Source: Acidimicrobiaceae bacterium
Lineage (GTDB): Bacteria; Actinomycetota; Acidimicrobiia; Acidimicrobiales; UBA8190
NCBI GenBank assembly: GCA_003151475.1
Contig: PLXQ01000067.1
Location: forward strand, 1 to 35,106
Direction of reading: 5' to 3'
Length of the DNA stretch: 35,106 nucleotides
Part shown: positions 7,635-16,389 of the stretch, one piece after another
How the letters are laid out: every line of letters begins with the position of its first letter
Numbering within the stretch: position 1 is the first letter of the stretch
The notes under the pieces: model-generated
What the model saw: only the letters and a program-made list of their open reading frames with translations
The model's database searches: none
Told to the model about the DNA's origin: nothing
Translations under genes and position numbers: made by a program

Positions 7635-9698
7635 ATGCCGAAGGACGATGGGTTACCTCGTTCACGGACTTCGGGAGCCGATCGTCAGAGCGGTCGGGGA
7701 TCCTCATCCTCAGGTTCTGCCCGATCCAGCGACGCCTCAACCGGCCGGGCGCGCCGCGACACACCCGCCTCCCGGGCCGGCCGTGGATCGCCCTCGACGT
7801 CGGCCGGCGGTCGTCCTCCGCGGGCCACCGGTCGACCGGAAAGGTCCAGCTCTACCAGCCGTACGCCGGGATATCGCCCCGATCGATCGTCATCTCAGGG
7901 ACGAACCGACTCCGATGGTCGCCGACAGGGCCCCCCGCGGAGAACGGCGAGAGCTCCGGGCACCACCTACCGCAGCGGCCCCGATTTCCATCCGAGATCG
8001 CCGACGTCGAGTCGGGGAGCCGCTCCCAGACCCCAGAGATCAGGATCCGCCCGCCCCGAGCGACCGCGATCGACAGAATCACGGGGCCGCAGCGAGGACG
8101 CGGGCAGAGAAGGCGGCCGGCCGGCGCCTTCGCCCCGAGGCCGCTCTGCCTTTCCGGTCAGAACCTCCGGTGCTGATCGCCCGACCACCAGTCGCCCGCC
8201 GCGCAGCCGACCACCGACAAGCCGTTCCATGGCCGGCCGCCCGCCGCCGCGGACATCGAGCTCGGACCGACGTCCTTCCACCGGCGCACCGCCGACCGGG
8301 CGTTCGCCCTCCTCGTCTCGCCCTCCGGCCAGAGGATCGTCGGACGATCGCCGACCCCTAACCGGCCGCCCGCCGACCAGCCGCTCGGCCTCCGATCGAC
8401 CGTCGACTGCCCGGCCCTCGACGGCGCGCCCGACGGGAAGAACGACTCCGGCCGATCGTCGTCCGAGCGCGGACCGGTCCACCACCGGTCGACCGAGGCC
8501 GGACCGTCCGACCACGAGTCGTTCCCCGGCCGCCCGCCCGACGACGGGACGAGCCCCGACAGCACGACCGACAACAGCACGACCGACAACGGGCCGACCG
8601 ACCACCGGTCGTTCTCCGGCCGGCCGATCGACATCGGCCCGGCCCCCGACGAACGGTCGCGCCGACAGGCCCCCGTCCACCCGCGACCAGCCGGCGGTAC
8701 CGGCCCCGCCCCTCTCTCCGACACTTCGTCGATGGGGGAGTGTCGCCCGCAAGGGTGCCAAGGTCCTCCAGGAGAGCACCGAGGAATCAATAGAGCGCGC
8801 CCGTCAGCCCAGCCGCGCTCGTCCCGGCGGCGGTCGCCAAGAGCCCAAAGAAGAGGCCTGGCTGATCGAAGAGGTCGCCCCCGAGACCGGTCGGGGACGC
8901 CGCCGGCGCGTCGACACCGACTCCTCGGCCGACGCCCCCTCGCCGAGCTCCGCCTCCCCGGTACGACGATCGCGCAGCATCGAGGACGATCTTCCCAACG
9001 AAGTCGTGAACGAATTGGCGGCCGCCGTCGGCCGGGACCATGCCGCCAAACTCTCCGAGCGCATGGCTGCCGGTGTCCGCGCCTACGAGCGCGACCGCTA
9101 CACCGAGGCCTTCCGGATCACCAAGCAGCTGGTCGAGCTCGTCCCCGAATCTGCCGCGGCCCGAGAGCTCCACGGTCTCGTCTGCTACCGCCTCGGCCGC
9201 TGGTCCCAGGCCATCAACCACCTGGAGGCGGCCCGCGTCCTGGGCGACGACGACACCAGCCAGATCCCGGTGATGATGGACTGCCACCGCGCCCTTCACC
9301 GTCACCGCCGCGTCGCCGCCCTCTGGGACGAGCTCCGCGCCAGCTCACCCTCACCCGACGTCCTGGCCGAGGGTCGCATGGTCCTCGCCTCGGATCTGGC
9401 CGACCAACGCAAGCTGAACGCGGCGGTCGAAGTCCTCGCCACCGCCGGCGCCGGCCGCAACCTCCGCCATCCCTCGGAGCGTCACATCCGTCAGTGGTAC
9501 GTCCTGGCCGACCTCTACGAGCGCGCCGGCGACACCGCCCACGCCCGTGAGCTCTTCGGTCGCGTGGCGGCCGCCGATCCCGATCTGGCCGACGCCCAGG
9601 ACCGCTACTCCGCTCTTGGATCCCGTAGCCGCCGGCCGCGTGCTCCGGCCAAGACCCGCCCTCCCGCGCCTCCTCTGGTCGGCGGGGGAGCCCAGTAA
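7635..9698 (+). CDS. TPR protein with long Arg/Pro/Thr/Ser-rich disordered N-terminus
   Basis: 687 aa. Residues 1 to about 350 are low-complexity and strongly basic, rich in Arg, Pro, Ser and Thr; from about 200 they become near-repeats of the type RPTTGRPTT and SRPPTSRS. A linker follows (350-445). Residues about 445-660 are helical and TPR-like: [20 protein letters not shown], then [20 protein letters not shown], and near the end [20 protein letters not shown]. TPRs bind protein partners; the basic tail might bind nucleic acid or be a phosphorylation or glycosylation target, but I do not recognise a specific function. The frame is supported by continuity into the TPR part and by a leaderless promoter before the ATG. 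The repeats also open long frames on other strands, which I consider shadows. The stop TAA overlaps the -10 box of the next gene. Confidence 0.78.
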   Translation: MPKDDGLPRSRTSGADRQSGRGSSSSGSARSSDASTGRARRDTPASRAGRGSPSTSAGGRPPRATGRPERSSSTSRTPGYRPDRSSSQGRTDSDGRRQGPPRRTARAPGTTYRSGPDFHPRSPTSSRGAAPRPQRSGSARPERPRSTESRGRSEDAGREGGRPAPSPRGRSAFPVRTSGADRPTTSRPPRSRPPTSRSMAGRPPPRTSSSDRRPSTGAPPTGRSPSSSRPPARGSSDDRRPLTGRPPTSRSASDRPSTARPSTARPTGRTTPADRRPSADRSTTGRPRPDRPTTSRSPAARPTTGRAPTARPTTARPTTGRPTTGRSPAGRSTSARPPTNGRADRPPSTRDQPAVPAPPLSPTLRRWGSVARKGAKVLQESTEESIERARQPSRARPGGGRQEPKEEAWLIEEVAPETGRGRRRRVDTDSSADAPSPSSASPVRRSRSIEDDLPNEVVNELAAAVGRDHAAKLSERMAAGVRAYERDRYTEAFRITKQLVELVPESAAARELHGLVCYRLGRWSQAINHLEAARVLGDDDTSQIPVMMDCHRALHRHRRVAALWDELRASSPSPDVLAEGRMVLASDLADQRKLNAAVEVLATAGAGRNLRHPSERHIRQWYVLADLYERAGDTAHARELFGRVAAADPDLADAQDRYSALGSRSRRPRAPAKTRPPAPPLVGGGAQ

Positions 9699-9701
9699 CA
9701 T
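9696..9701 (+). promoter_or_regulatory. -10 box TAACAT built on the upstream stop codon
   Basis: TAACAT begins with the TAA stop of the TPR gene and lies 8 nt before the GTG at 9710. It fits the leaderless pattern of the window. Confidence 0.5.
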
Positions 9702-9709
9702 CGCCTTCT

Positions 9710-10729
9710 GTGTCATCGGGCTTCGTCGACCTCCGCAGTGACACGGTCACCCAGCCCACCGCCGAGATGCGTCGCGCCATGGCCGACGCCGAGGTCGGTG
9801 ACGACCAGTACGGCGAGGACCCCACCGTCAACGCCTTGGAAGAGGCCTACGCCGCCCGTGTCGGAAAGCCGGCCGCCCTCTTCGTCCCCTCCGGCGTCAT
9901 GGCCAACCAGATCGCGCTCCGCGTCCTGTGTCGTCCCGGCGCCCTCGTCATCGCCGGCCGCCGTCAGCACGTCGTCATCTACGAGCACGGCGCCGCGGCG
10001 CGCAACGCCGGCATCCAGTTCTTCGAACTCGACGACGACGACGGCACTCTCGACCCCGAAGCCATCACCTGGGCGCGCGCGGCGGTCGAGCACCACTATC
10101 CGACCCCGGAACTTCTCTGCCTGGAACACACCCACATGCCCGCCGGCGGCATCCCCTGGACCCTCCCCGCCCTCGAAGCGGTGGCCTGGGCCGCCCACGG
10201 CCTTCCCATCCACATGGACGGCGCCCGTCTCTTCAACGCCGAAGTGGCCACGGGCACGTCGGTCTCGGCCTTCACCGCCCCGGTCACGACGGTCATGTCC
10301 TGCCTCTCGAAAGGTCTCTGCGCCCCTGTCGGCTCGATCCTGGCCGGACCCAGCGACGTCATGGCCGAGGCCCGCCTGGAGCGCCATCGACTGGGCGGCG
10401 CCATGCGCCAGGCCGGGGTCATCGCCGCCGCCGGTCTCCTCGCGCTCCGGACCATGGTCGACCGCCTGGCCGACGACCACGCCCGGGCCCAGCGCCTGGC
10501 CCACGCCGTGGCCGAGCGCTGGCCGGCGGCGGGCTGCGATCCGGCGCGCCTCCCGACCAACATGGTCATCTTCCGCCACCTCGATCCCGACGCCCTCCTG
10601 GCCCAACTCCGCTCCGAGGGGGTCCTGGCCGGCACCATCGCTCCCGGCGTCGTCCGTCTCGTCACCCACCACGACGTCGACGATCCGGCTCTCGAACGAG
10701 CCCTGACTGCGATATCGACAGCGCATTAG
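9710..10729 (+). CDS. ltaE: Low-specificity L-threonine aldolase
   Basis: 339 aa, GTG start. The PLP enzyme splits L-threonine or L-allo-threonine into glycine and acetaldehyde in the cytoplasm. The N-terminus has the family signature [20 protein letters not shown] and the segment [25 protein letters not shown] gives the PLP-ring aspartate and arginine, and [13 protein letters not shown] contains the Schiff-base lysine, Lys201. Length is usual for the beta-eliminating lyase family. It starts 11 nt after the TPR gene and ends 10 nt before the aldolase gene, but has its own putative leaderless promoter. Glycine from this reaction could feed the glycine cleavage system, whose H protein is encoded at 23265. 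Confidence 0.92.
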   Translation: MSSGFVDLRSDTVTQPTAEMRRAMADAEVGDDQYGEDPTVNALEEAYAARVGKPAALFVPSGVMANQIALRVLCRPGALVIAGRRQHVVIYEHGAAARNAGIQFFELDDDDGTLDPEAITWARAAVEHHYPTPELLCLEHTHMPAGGIPWTLPALEAVAWAAHGLPIHMDGARLFNAEVATGTSVSAFTAPVTTVMSCLSKGLCAPVGSILAGPSDVMAEARLERHRLGGAMRQAGVIAAAGLLALRTMVDRLADDHARAQRLAHAVAERWPAAGCDPARLPTNMVIFRHLDPDALLAQLRSEGVLAGTIAPGVVRLVTHHDVDDPALERALTAISTAH

Positions 10730-10732
10730 GCT
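10727..10732 (+). promoter_or_regulatory. -10 box TAGGCT built on the upstream stop codon
   Basis: TAGGCT begins with the TAG stop of the threonine aldolase gene and is followed by 7 nt and the ATG at 10740. No Shine-Dalgarno sequence lies between. Confidence 0.55.
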
Positions 10733-10739
10733 CGCTTCC

Positions 10740-11795
10740 ATGGCCACCGATATCGAAAAGATTCTGGGAGACGAAGCCCACGAACTGCTCTCGTACCAGT
10801 GCAAGGCCATCACGGCCGACGAGCTCGCCCTCCCCGGTCCGGACTACATCGACCGTGTCCTGCTCGCCTCGGACCGCCCCATCCCCGTCATCCGCAATCT
10901 GGCCTCGGTCTTCGCCCACGGCCGCATGGGGGGAACCGGCTACCTCTCCATCCTCCCCGTCGACCAGGGCATCGAGCACTCGGCGGCCGCTTCTTTCGCC
11001 AAGAACCCCGCCTACTTCGACCCGGCCAACCTGATCGAGCTGGCCCTCGAAGCGGGATCGTCAGCCATCGCCACCACCCTCGGCGGACTCGGCATCGTCG
11101 CCCGCCGCTACGCCCACAAGATCCCCTTCGTCGTCAAGCTCAACCACAACGACTTCCTCCATTACCCCCAGACCTACGACCAGGTCATGTTCGCCTCCGC
11201 CGAACAGGCGGCCGACCTCGGTGCCGTCGGCGTCGGCGCCACCGTCTATTACGGCTCGGATCAGGCCGACCGCCAGATCCAAGAGGTCCGTCACGCCTTC
11301 GCCCGCGCTCACGAGCTCGGCCTCTTCACCATCCTCTGGACCTATCTCCGCAACTCGGCCTTCAAGACCAAGGAGGCCGACTACTCGCTCTCGGCCGACC
11401 TCACCGGTCAGGCCAACCACCTCGGTGTCACCATCGAGGCCGACATCATCAAGCAGAAGCAACCGGAGAACAACGGCGGCTACAACGCCCTCAAGTTCGG
11501 AAAGACCGACCCTCTCGTCTACGAGCAGCTCACCACGGCCAACCCCATCGACCTCACCCGTTGGCAGGTCGTCAACTGCTACGCCGGCCGCATCCCCCTC
11601 ATCAACTCCGGCGGTGAGTCCCACGGCACCGACGACCTGGCCCAGACCGTCCGCACCGCTGTCATCAACAAGCGGGCGGGTGGCACCGGCCTCATCGTCG
11701 GCCGCAAGGCCTTCCAGCGCCCCATGGCCGAAGGTGTCGACCTCCTCCACGCCGTCCAGGACGTCTTTCTCGACAAATCGGTCACCATCGCCTGA
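10740..11795 (+). CDS. fbaB: Class I fructose-bisphosphate aldolase (FbaB/DhnA type)
   Basis: 351 aa. The DhnA-type class I aldolase cleaves fructose 1,6-bisphosphate to two triose phosphates through a lysine Schiff base, without a metal. Family marks: [19 protein letters not shown] in the first barrel strand, [13 protein letters not shown] in the middle, and INSGGES plus [15 protein letters not shown] at the phosphate-binding C-terminal end of the TIM barrel. I did not assign the Schiff-base lysine with certainty. Length agrees with the bacterial long form, about 350 aa. It begins 10 nt after the threonine aldolase gene, with its own putative -10 box. Upstream of korAB, it fits a sugar-to-2-oxoacid metabolic neighbourhood. 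Confidence 0.93.
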   Translation: MATDIEKILGDEAHELLSYQCKAITADELALPGPDYIDRVLLASDRPIPVIRNLASVFAHGRMGGTGYLSILPVDQGIEHSAAASFAKNPAYFDPANLIELALEAGSSAIATTLGGLGIVARRYAHKIPFVVKLNHNDFLHYPQTYDQVMFASAEQAADLGAVGVGATVYYGSDQADRQIQEVRHAFARAHELGLFTILWTYLRNSAFKTKEADYSLSADLTGQANHLGVTIEADIIKQKQPENNGGYNALKFGKTDPLVYEQLTTANPIDLTRWQVVNCYAGRIPLINSGGESHGTDDLAQTVRTAVINKRAGGTGLIVGRKAFQRPMAEGVDLLHAVQDVFLDKSVTIA

Positions 11796-11863
11796 CCGTA
11801 TCCACCCTCACCGACTCATCCCGGTCGGTCGAGGCCTCCGCCAGTACCACCGGTACCCGGCAC

Positions 11864-11869
11864 TATGCT
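11864..11869 (+). promoter_or_regulatory. Probable -10 box TATGCT for korAB
   Basis: TATGCT is a good -10 match in the 169-nt gap before korA. It would give a 5' leader of roughly 90 nt ending in GGAGG at 11956-11960. A clear -35 box was not seen, and no riboswitch fold was recognised in the leader. Confidence 0.4.
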
Positions 11870-11964
11870 CGACCCCAGAGCCGCTTTTTCTGGATTCGGC
11901 GGCTAATTCGTGGGTCGACCCGCCCCCTCAGGGTCGGCCGGGGGTGCCGAGAGACGGAGGAGTT

Positions 11965-13881
11965 GTGTCCACCGCGACAGAACATCCAACGATAGAGCTG
12001 GACCGGGTCGTCATCCGCTTTGCCGGAGATTCGGGCGACGGCATGCAGTTGACGGGCACCCAGTTCAACTCCGTCAGCTCCCTCTTCGGAAACGACACGG
12101 CCACCCTGCCGGACTTTCCCGCTGAGATCCGCGCCCCGGCCGGCACCCTGGCGGGCGTCTCGGCTTTCCAGGTCCACATCTCGGACCACGACATCCTCAC
12201 CCCGGGCGACGCCCCTTCTGTCCTCGTGGCCATGAACCCGGCCGCCCTCAAGTCCAACGGCCATTTCGTACCCCCGGGCGGAACGATCATCGTGAACGTC
12301 GACGCCTTCGACGAGCGCTCCCTCGACAAGGCCGGCTACACCACCAACCCCCTCATCGACAGTTCCCTCGCCGCCTACACCGTCTACGAAGTGCCCATGA
12401 CCTCGCTCACCATGGAGGTGGGCAAGCTGGCCGGCGTGAAACCACGCGAAGCGGAACGTTCGAAGAACTTCTTCGCCCTGGGACTGCTCAGTTGGCTCTA
12501 CTCCCGCCCCACCGAGCCCACCCTCGACTGGATCACGGCCCGTTTCGCCAAGACCCCTCAGGTCCTCGACGCCAACACCCGGGCCTTCAAGGCCGGCTTC
12601 AACTTCGGCGAGACGGCCGAGCTCTTCGAATCGAACTACCAGGTCCGCCCGGCCGTCCACGCGCCCGGCACCTACACCAACGTCACCGGCAACACGGCGC
12701 TCGCCTGGGGCCTCATCGCCGCCGCCCACCAGGCCAATCTGCCCATCTTCCTCGGCTCCTATCCCATCACCCCGGCCTCCGACATCCTCCACGAGCTGGC
12801 CAAGCACAAGGAGTTCGGGATCAGGACCTTCCAGGCCGAGGACGAGATCGCCGGAGTGGGCGCCGCCATCGGCGCGTCCTTCGGCGGCTCCCTCGGTATC
12901 ACCACTACTTCGGGCCCCGGCATCGACTTGAAGTCGGAGTCGATCGGCATGGCCGTCTCCTTGGAGCTTCCCCTCCTCGTCGTCGACATCCAACGCGGCG
13001 GCCCCTCCACCGGACTCCCCACCAAGACCGAACAGTCCGATCTCCTGCACGCCATGTACGGCCGCCACGGCGAGGCCCCGGTCCCCATCGTCGCCGCCAT
13101 GACCCCGTCGCACTGCTTCGAGGCGGCCATGGAGGCGGTCCGCATCGCCGTCACCTACCGCACCCCTGTCTTCCTTCTCTCCGACGGCTACCTGGCCAAC
13201 GGCTCGGAACCCTGGCGGCTCCCGGACGTGGCCGACCTCCCCGAGCTCCACGTCGAGTTCGCCACGGAGATGAATCACACCGAAGCCGACGGCACCAAGT
13301 CCTTCTGGCCCTACATCCGTGACGAGAACCTGGCCCGTCCCTGGGCCGTCCCCGGCACCCCCGGCCTCGAACACCGCATCGGCGGTCTCGAGAAAGAGGA
13401 CGGCACGGGCAACATCTCCTACGACGCCGAGAACCACGAGCGCATGGTCCATCTCCGCGCCGCCAAGGTGGCCGCCATCGCCCGCTCCATCCCGCCGCTG
13501 GAGGTTGATGACGTCGACGGGGTCGGTGGCGCTCCCGTCCTCGTCCTCGGCTGGGGATCGACCTACGGGGCCATCGCCGCCGGCGTCCGCCGCGTCCGGG
13601 CCCGCGGCCTCAAGATGGCCCATCTCCAGCTCGTCCACCTGAACCCCTTCCCCTCCGATCTGGGCGACATCCTGAAGGCCTACGACCACGTCCTCGTCCC
13701 CGAGGCCAACCTGGGCCAGCTCTCCAAGATGATCCGGGCCGAGTACCTGGTCGATGCCAAGATCCTCTCCAAGGTCCAGGGCTCGCCCTTCCGGGCCGCC
13801 GAGATCGAGCTGGCCGTCCTCGAGCTGCTCGGCGTCGACAGTCCCTCCACCACCGTGGCCGACGAGGAGGTCGCCTCATGA
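11965..13881 (+). CDS. korA: 2-oxoacid (2-oxoglutarate):ferredoxin oxidoreductase, fused gamma-alpha subunit
   Basis: 638 aa from the GTG at 11965, chosen because GGAGG ends 4 nt upstream; the open frame runs further back without coding character. Residues about 10-195 are the gamma domain, opening with VIRFAGDSGDGMQLTGTQF. The rest is the alpha domain with the pyrimidine-binding motif GSYPITPASDILHEL, QAEDEIAGVGAAIGASF, TSGPGIDLKSE and TGLPTKTEQSDL. This is the two-subunit KorAB form, which decarboxylates a 2-oxoacid with CoA and passes electrons to ferredoxin, giving succinyl-CoA if the substrate is 2-oxoglutarate. The closest well-known example by layout is mycobacterial Rv2455c-Rv2454c. 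2-Oxoglutarate is the likely substrate; pyruvate cannot be fully excluded. It overlaps korB by 4 nt. Confidence 0.93.
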   Translation: MSTATEHPTIELDRVVIRFAGDSGDGMQLTGTQFNSVSSLFGNDTATLPDFPAEIRAPAGTLAGVSAFQVHISDHDILTPGDAPSVLVAMNPAALKSNGHFVPPGGTIIVNVDAFDERSLDKAGYTTNPLIDSSLAAYTVYEVPMTSLTMEVGKLAGVKPREAERSKNFFALGLLSWLYSRPTEPTLDWITARFAKTPQVLDANTRAFKAGFNFGETAELFESNYQVRPAVHAPGTYTNVTGNTALAWGLIAAAHQANLPIFLGSYPITPASDILHELAKHKEFGIRTFQAEDEIAGVGAAIGASFGGSLGITTTSGPGIDLKSESIGMAVSLELPLLVVDIQRGGPSTGLPTKTEQSDLLHAMYGRHGEAPVPIVAAMTPSHCFEAAMEAVRIAVTYRTPVFLLSDGYLANGSEPWRLPDVADLPELHVEFATEMNHTEADGTKSFWPYIRDENLARPWAVPGTPGLEHRIGGLEKEDGTGNISYDAENHERMVHLRAAKVAAIARSIPPLEVDDVDGVGGAPVLVLGWGSTYGAIAAGVRRVRARGLKMAHLQLVHLNPFPSDLGDILKAYDHVLVPEANLGQLSKMIRAEYLVDAKILSKVQGSPFRAAEIELAVLELLGVDSPSTTVADEEVAS

Positions 13882-14903
13882 CCGACACGGCCACCCCCAC
13901 CACCACGGCCAAGGACTGGGCCTCGGACCAGGAGGTCCGCTGGTGCCCCGGCTGCGGGGACTACTCCATCCTCACGGCCGTCCGGATGCTCATGCCCGAA
14001 CTGGGCACCACCCGGGAGAACACCGTCTTCCTCTCCGGCATCGGCTGCGCCGCCCGCTTCCCCTATTACATGAACAGCTACGGACTCCACTCCATCCACG
14101 GCCGCGCCCCGGCGGTGGCCACCGGCCTGGCCGTCACCCGCCCCGACTTGGACGTCTGGGTCGTCACCGGTGACGGCGATGCCCTCTCCATCGGCGGTAA
14201 CCACCTCATCCATGCGCTGCGCCGCAACGTCAACATCACGATCCTTCTCTTCAACAACCAGATCTACGGCCTCACCAAGGGCCAGTACTCACCGACCTCG
14301 GAGCAGGGCAAGGTCACCAAGTCGACGCCCTTCGGATCGCTCGAGACCCCCTTCAACCCCATCTCGCTCGCCCTCGGGGCCGAGGCCACCTTCGTGGCCC
14401 GCACCCACGACATGGACCGCAAGCACATGCAGGAGACCTTCCGCCGGGCCCATGCCCACAAAGGGGCGGCCTTCGTCGAGATCTACCAGAACTGCAACGT
14501 CTTCAACGACGGGGCCTTCGAGAAGATCACCTCCAAGGACGCCCGCCCCGACCAGCTCATTCCCCTCGTCCACGGCCAGCCCATCCGCTTCGGCGCCGAT
14601 CTCCAGCACGGCGTCGTCCTCGACCCCGACGGCCGCGTCCGCGTGGTCGAGGTGGCCGACGTGGGGGAGTCCTCACTCCTCGTCCACGACGAGAAGCGCG
14701 ACGACCCGGGTCTGGCCTTCCAATTGAGCCGCCTGGCCCGCGGCCCCTACGAGCCCACCCCCATCGGCGTCTTTCGCGCCGTGGAGCACACCGAGTACGG
14801 CGCGGCGATGTCCCGCCAACTCCTCGAAGCCAACGAGCGCAAGGGACCGGGTGACCTCACCGCCCTTCTGGCCTCGGGAGGCACCTGGACCGTCGAGGCC
14901 TGA
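13878..14903 (+). CDS. korB: 2-oxoacid (2-oxoglutarate):ferredoxin oxidoreductase, beta subunit
   Basis: 341 aa. The beta subunit binds thiamine diphosphate and an iron-sulfur cluster. The N-terminal WCPGCGDYSILTAVRML carries the CxxC typical of KorB; another cysteine follows in SGIGCAARFPYYMNSYG. The ThDP-Mg motif is visible as GDGDALSIGGNHLIHALRRN followed by LLFNNQIYGLTKGQYSPT. The ATG lies inside the korA stop (ATGA overlap), showing translational coupling. It ends with a short helical tail. The 289 nt after the stop contain no gene and no clear hairpin terminator. Confidence 0.94.
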   Translation: MTDTATPTTTAKDWASDQEVRWCPGCGDYSILTAVRMLMPELGTTRENTVFLSGIGCAARFPYYMNSYGLHSIHGRAPAVATGLAVTRPDLDVWVVTGDGDALSIGGNHLIHALRRNVNITILLFNNQIYGLTKGQYSPTSEQGKVTKSTPFGSLETPFNPISLALGAEATFVARTHDMDRKHMQETFRRAHAHKGAAFVEIYQNCNVFNDGAFEKITSKDARPDQLIPLVHGQPIRFGADLQHGVVLDPDGRVRVVEVADVGESSLLVHDEKRDDPGLAFQLSRLARGPYEPTPIGVFRAVEHTEYGAAMSRQLLEANERKGPGDLTALLASGGTWTVEA

Positions 14904-15192
14904 CCTTCCCCACTGCCTGGGCCGTACCGCTTCGTCCTGAGCCTCACCCTGCGCGGTCGTCTTTCTGGCGCGCTCCGTCGTATTCCGCCTCCCGCCTCAA
15001 TGGTGGGCTCCGCCGCGCCGATAGGGAAGTGGGCGGATCGAGCCGAGCCGACAGGCCGTGCTCCCCGCCTCGGGGGGGTACAGGAACGGGGCGCGTGCGG
15101 CGCAATGTCACAGCCGGCCCGCTGCGACGGGGGGTCGCCGTACCGCCCCTGTTCCTCAGGTCCCGGCGCCAGGGGGAACTGTGCAGGGAGGC
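14904..15192. other. Intergenic gap between convergent genes, no gene recognised
   Basis: The stretch separates korB from the convergent nucleotidyltransferase gene. Open frames here are short, lack family motifs and have no credible start. I looked for a terminator hairpin with a T-run and for a tRNA cloverleaf and saw neither. The sequence is G/C-biased with C-rich then G-rich runs. Confidence 0.5.
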
Positions 15193-15711
15193 TCAGGGCT
15201 CCCGGCGTTCTAAGGCGAATCGGATCATGGGAACAGCCCGGTCCGGCAGCGGGTCTTCAGGAAAGTATTCGTCGTAGAGGGAGATTGCTTCGCCGTCGGT
15301 TGTGATGCCGCATGCATCGAGGAGGAATCCGAGGTCGGCCTCGTCACGACGGCCCCTGCTCGCCCTCATCTTCATCGCCAACATGGCGCGAGCGTCAGCG
15401 GTGAAGATCTCGAGGGTTCCCACGATCCTCACCGGGCGCCAATCTGGTTGCTTGAAGACCGGGATGTGGATTTTTGCGGCGTCGTTGAGCCACCCCGCAC
15501 GCAACCCGCGCCGAGCGCCGACACGGGCGGCGATTTCGAGAACTTTCTCCGCCGGGTAGACGGCACCGTCGACGTCGTCGGTCATCTCGCGGGCGTCATA
15601 GTCCAAGACCATGACGGCACCTCCGACGGCATAGAGCCGGGCGCTCAGGCCCTGCTTCTCGAGCTCGACGCCGACCTCCTCGAGCGCTCCCTCGGTCTCC
15701 TGGCGGTCCAC
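15193..15711 (-). CDS. AbiEii/DUF6036-like nucleotidyltransferase, putative toxin
   Basis: 172 aa, GTG start 3 nt after the stop of the HTH gene. The N-terminal half shows the minimal nucleotidyltransferase fold: VGGAVMVLDYDAREMTDDVD (residues about 28-47), with the Gly-Gly turn and a D-x-D pair (DVD) as expected for metal binding. A helical C-terminal part with MLAMKMRASRGRRDEADLGF follows; Lys and the Asp-Leu region there are typical of the family. Relatives include AbiEii and MenT toxins, some of which add nucleotides to tRNA, and uncharacterised DUF6036 proteins. Its pairing with an upstream HTH gene argues for a type IV or MenAT-like toxin-antitoxin module, but the target is unknown and a housekeeping role is possible. 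Confidence 0.72.
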   Translation of the reverse strand: MDRQETEGALEEVGVELEKQGLSARLYAVGGAVMVLDYDAREMTDDVDGAVYPAEKVLEIAARVGARRGLRAGWLNDAAKIHIPVFKQPDWRPVRIVGTLEIFTADARAMLAMKMRASRGRRDEADLGFLLDACGITTDGEAISLYDEYFPEDPLPDRAVPMIRFALERREP

Positions 15712-15714
15712 CTG

Positions 15715-16335
15715 TCAGACGCTCTCCAACTCGGCGGCGGCGGCCAGAACGCCGTGCCGAATAAATGCGGCCGGGGCCGTCTCGAGCTCCCATTCGTGAA
15801 GGGCTTGGTTCTCCGAGAGATACCAAAATGGCTTGGCGAACCGACGCCGGTCGTTGGTCCAGCGAGGAGGTGAGACATTTTTTCGGGCGCACTCATCCTC
15901 GACCACGGCTGCCAAGAACGCATCCCAGCCGGTGTTGCCCGTCACGGTGGCCGGTGCGCCGATCAGACGCTCGATCTCGTCCGGCTCGGAATGCCGAAGC
16001 GCGTCCCGGAAGTTCAGCACGGCACGAAGTGCCCCATCGACCCGGGCGGGGTCGGGGGCGACGCCATCGGGACCGGGATGCAGCCGTTGGGCGATCCGTC
16101 GGGACGTGGCCGCCGCGCTGTACCGATCGAGCGTCACCAGGTTGATCTCGAGACTCAGACCGCACGCTTCGGCGAGGTTGCTCAGAAGAGTCAGGCCGGC
16201 CTCTCGACGACCACCCTCGATCTCAGAGATCGTCGGCTGGGGAACGCCGGCCAGACGGGCCAGGGCGCGTTGGGACAGCCCTTTTCTCCGCCGGAGATCC
16301 CGGACGACGTTGCTCGCCAGCCATTTGCCTTCCAC
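15715..16335 (-). CDS. XRE-family HTH regulator, putative antitoxin of the nucleotidyltransferase
   Basis: 206 aa, GTG start. Residues about 10-62 form a Cro/C1-type helix-turn-helix (GLSQRALARLAGVPQPTISE with IEGGRR after it). The remaining 140 residues are a separate domain with no name I can give; its end (PPRWTNDRRRFAKPFWYL, later APAAFIRHGVL) looks like a C-terminal module I associate with actinobacterial HTH genes next to nucleotidyltransferases. The downstream gene starts 3 nt after the stop, so the two are co-transcribed, antitoxin first. A TGATAC/GTATCA inverted repeat overlapping the -10 region just upstream suggests autoregulation. The GTG lies 6 nt after TATCAT, so the message is probably leaderless. 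Confidence 0.75.
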   Translation of the reverse strand: MEGKWLASNVVRDLRRRKGLSQRALARLAGVPQPTISEIEGGRREAGLTLLSNLAEACGLSLEINLVTLDRYSAAATSRRIAQRLHPGPDGVAPDPARVDGALRAVLNFRDALRHSEPDEIERLIGAPATVTGNTGWDAFLAAVVEDECARKNVSPPRWTNDRRRFAKPFWYLSENQALHEWELETAPAAFIRHGVLAAAAELESV

Positions 16336-16341
16336 ACCAAC

Positions 16342-16362
16342 ATGATACGTGATTCAGTATCA
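16342..16362 (-). promoter_or_regulatory. Operator overlapping the -10 box of the HTH/nucleotidyltransferase pair
   Basis: TGATAC at 16343-16348 and GTATCA at 16357-16362 are a perfect inverted repeat with an 8-nt spacer. On the - strand the proximal arm contains TATCAT (16347 to 16342), a TANNNT -10 box 6 nt before the GTG at 16335. Binding of the HTH protein here would block its own promoter; this is inferred. Confidence 0.6.
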
Positions 16363-16389
16363 AAGTGGGCAGATTCTTACCGGGTCTGG

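Noticed and set aside
7967..8740. Repeats considered as a CRISPR array
   Set aside because: The repeats are imperfect, about 9-15 bp, without spacers of constant length, and lie in frame within a coding region.
7967..8779. 270-codon - strand frame with Val-Gly-Arg repeats
   Set aside because: It is the reverse reading of the RPTT-type repeats; the + frame continues into TPRs and has a promoter, the - frame does not.
11863..13689. 608-codon open frame on the - strand opposite korA
   Set aside because: It is antisense to a gene with strong family motifs, has a Gly/Asp/Val-skewed composition typical of reverse-frame high-GC translation, and shows no domain.
14904..15192. Possible tRNA or small RNA in the gap after korB
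   Set aside because: No cloverleaf, no TPsiC-like GGTTCGA arm and no clear terminator hairpin could be found by eye.
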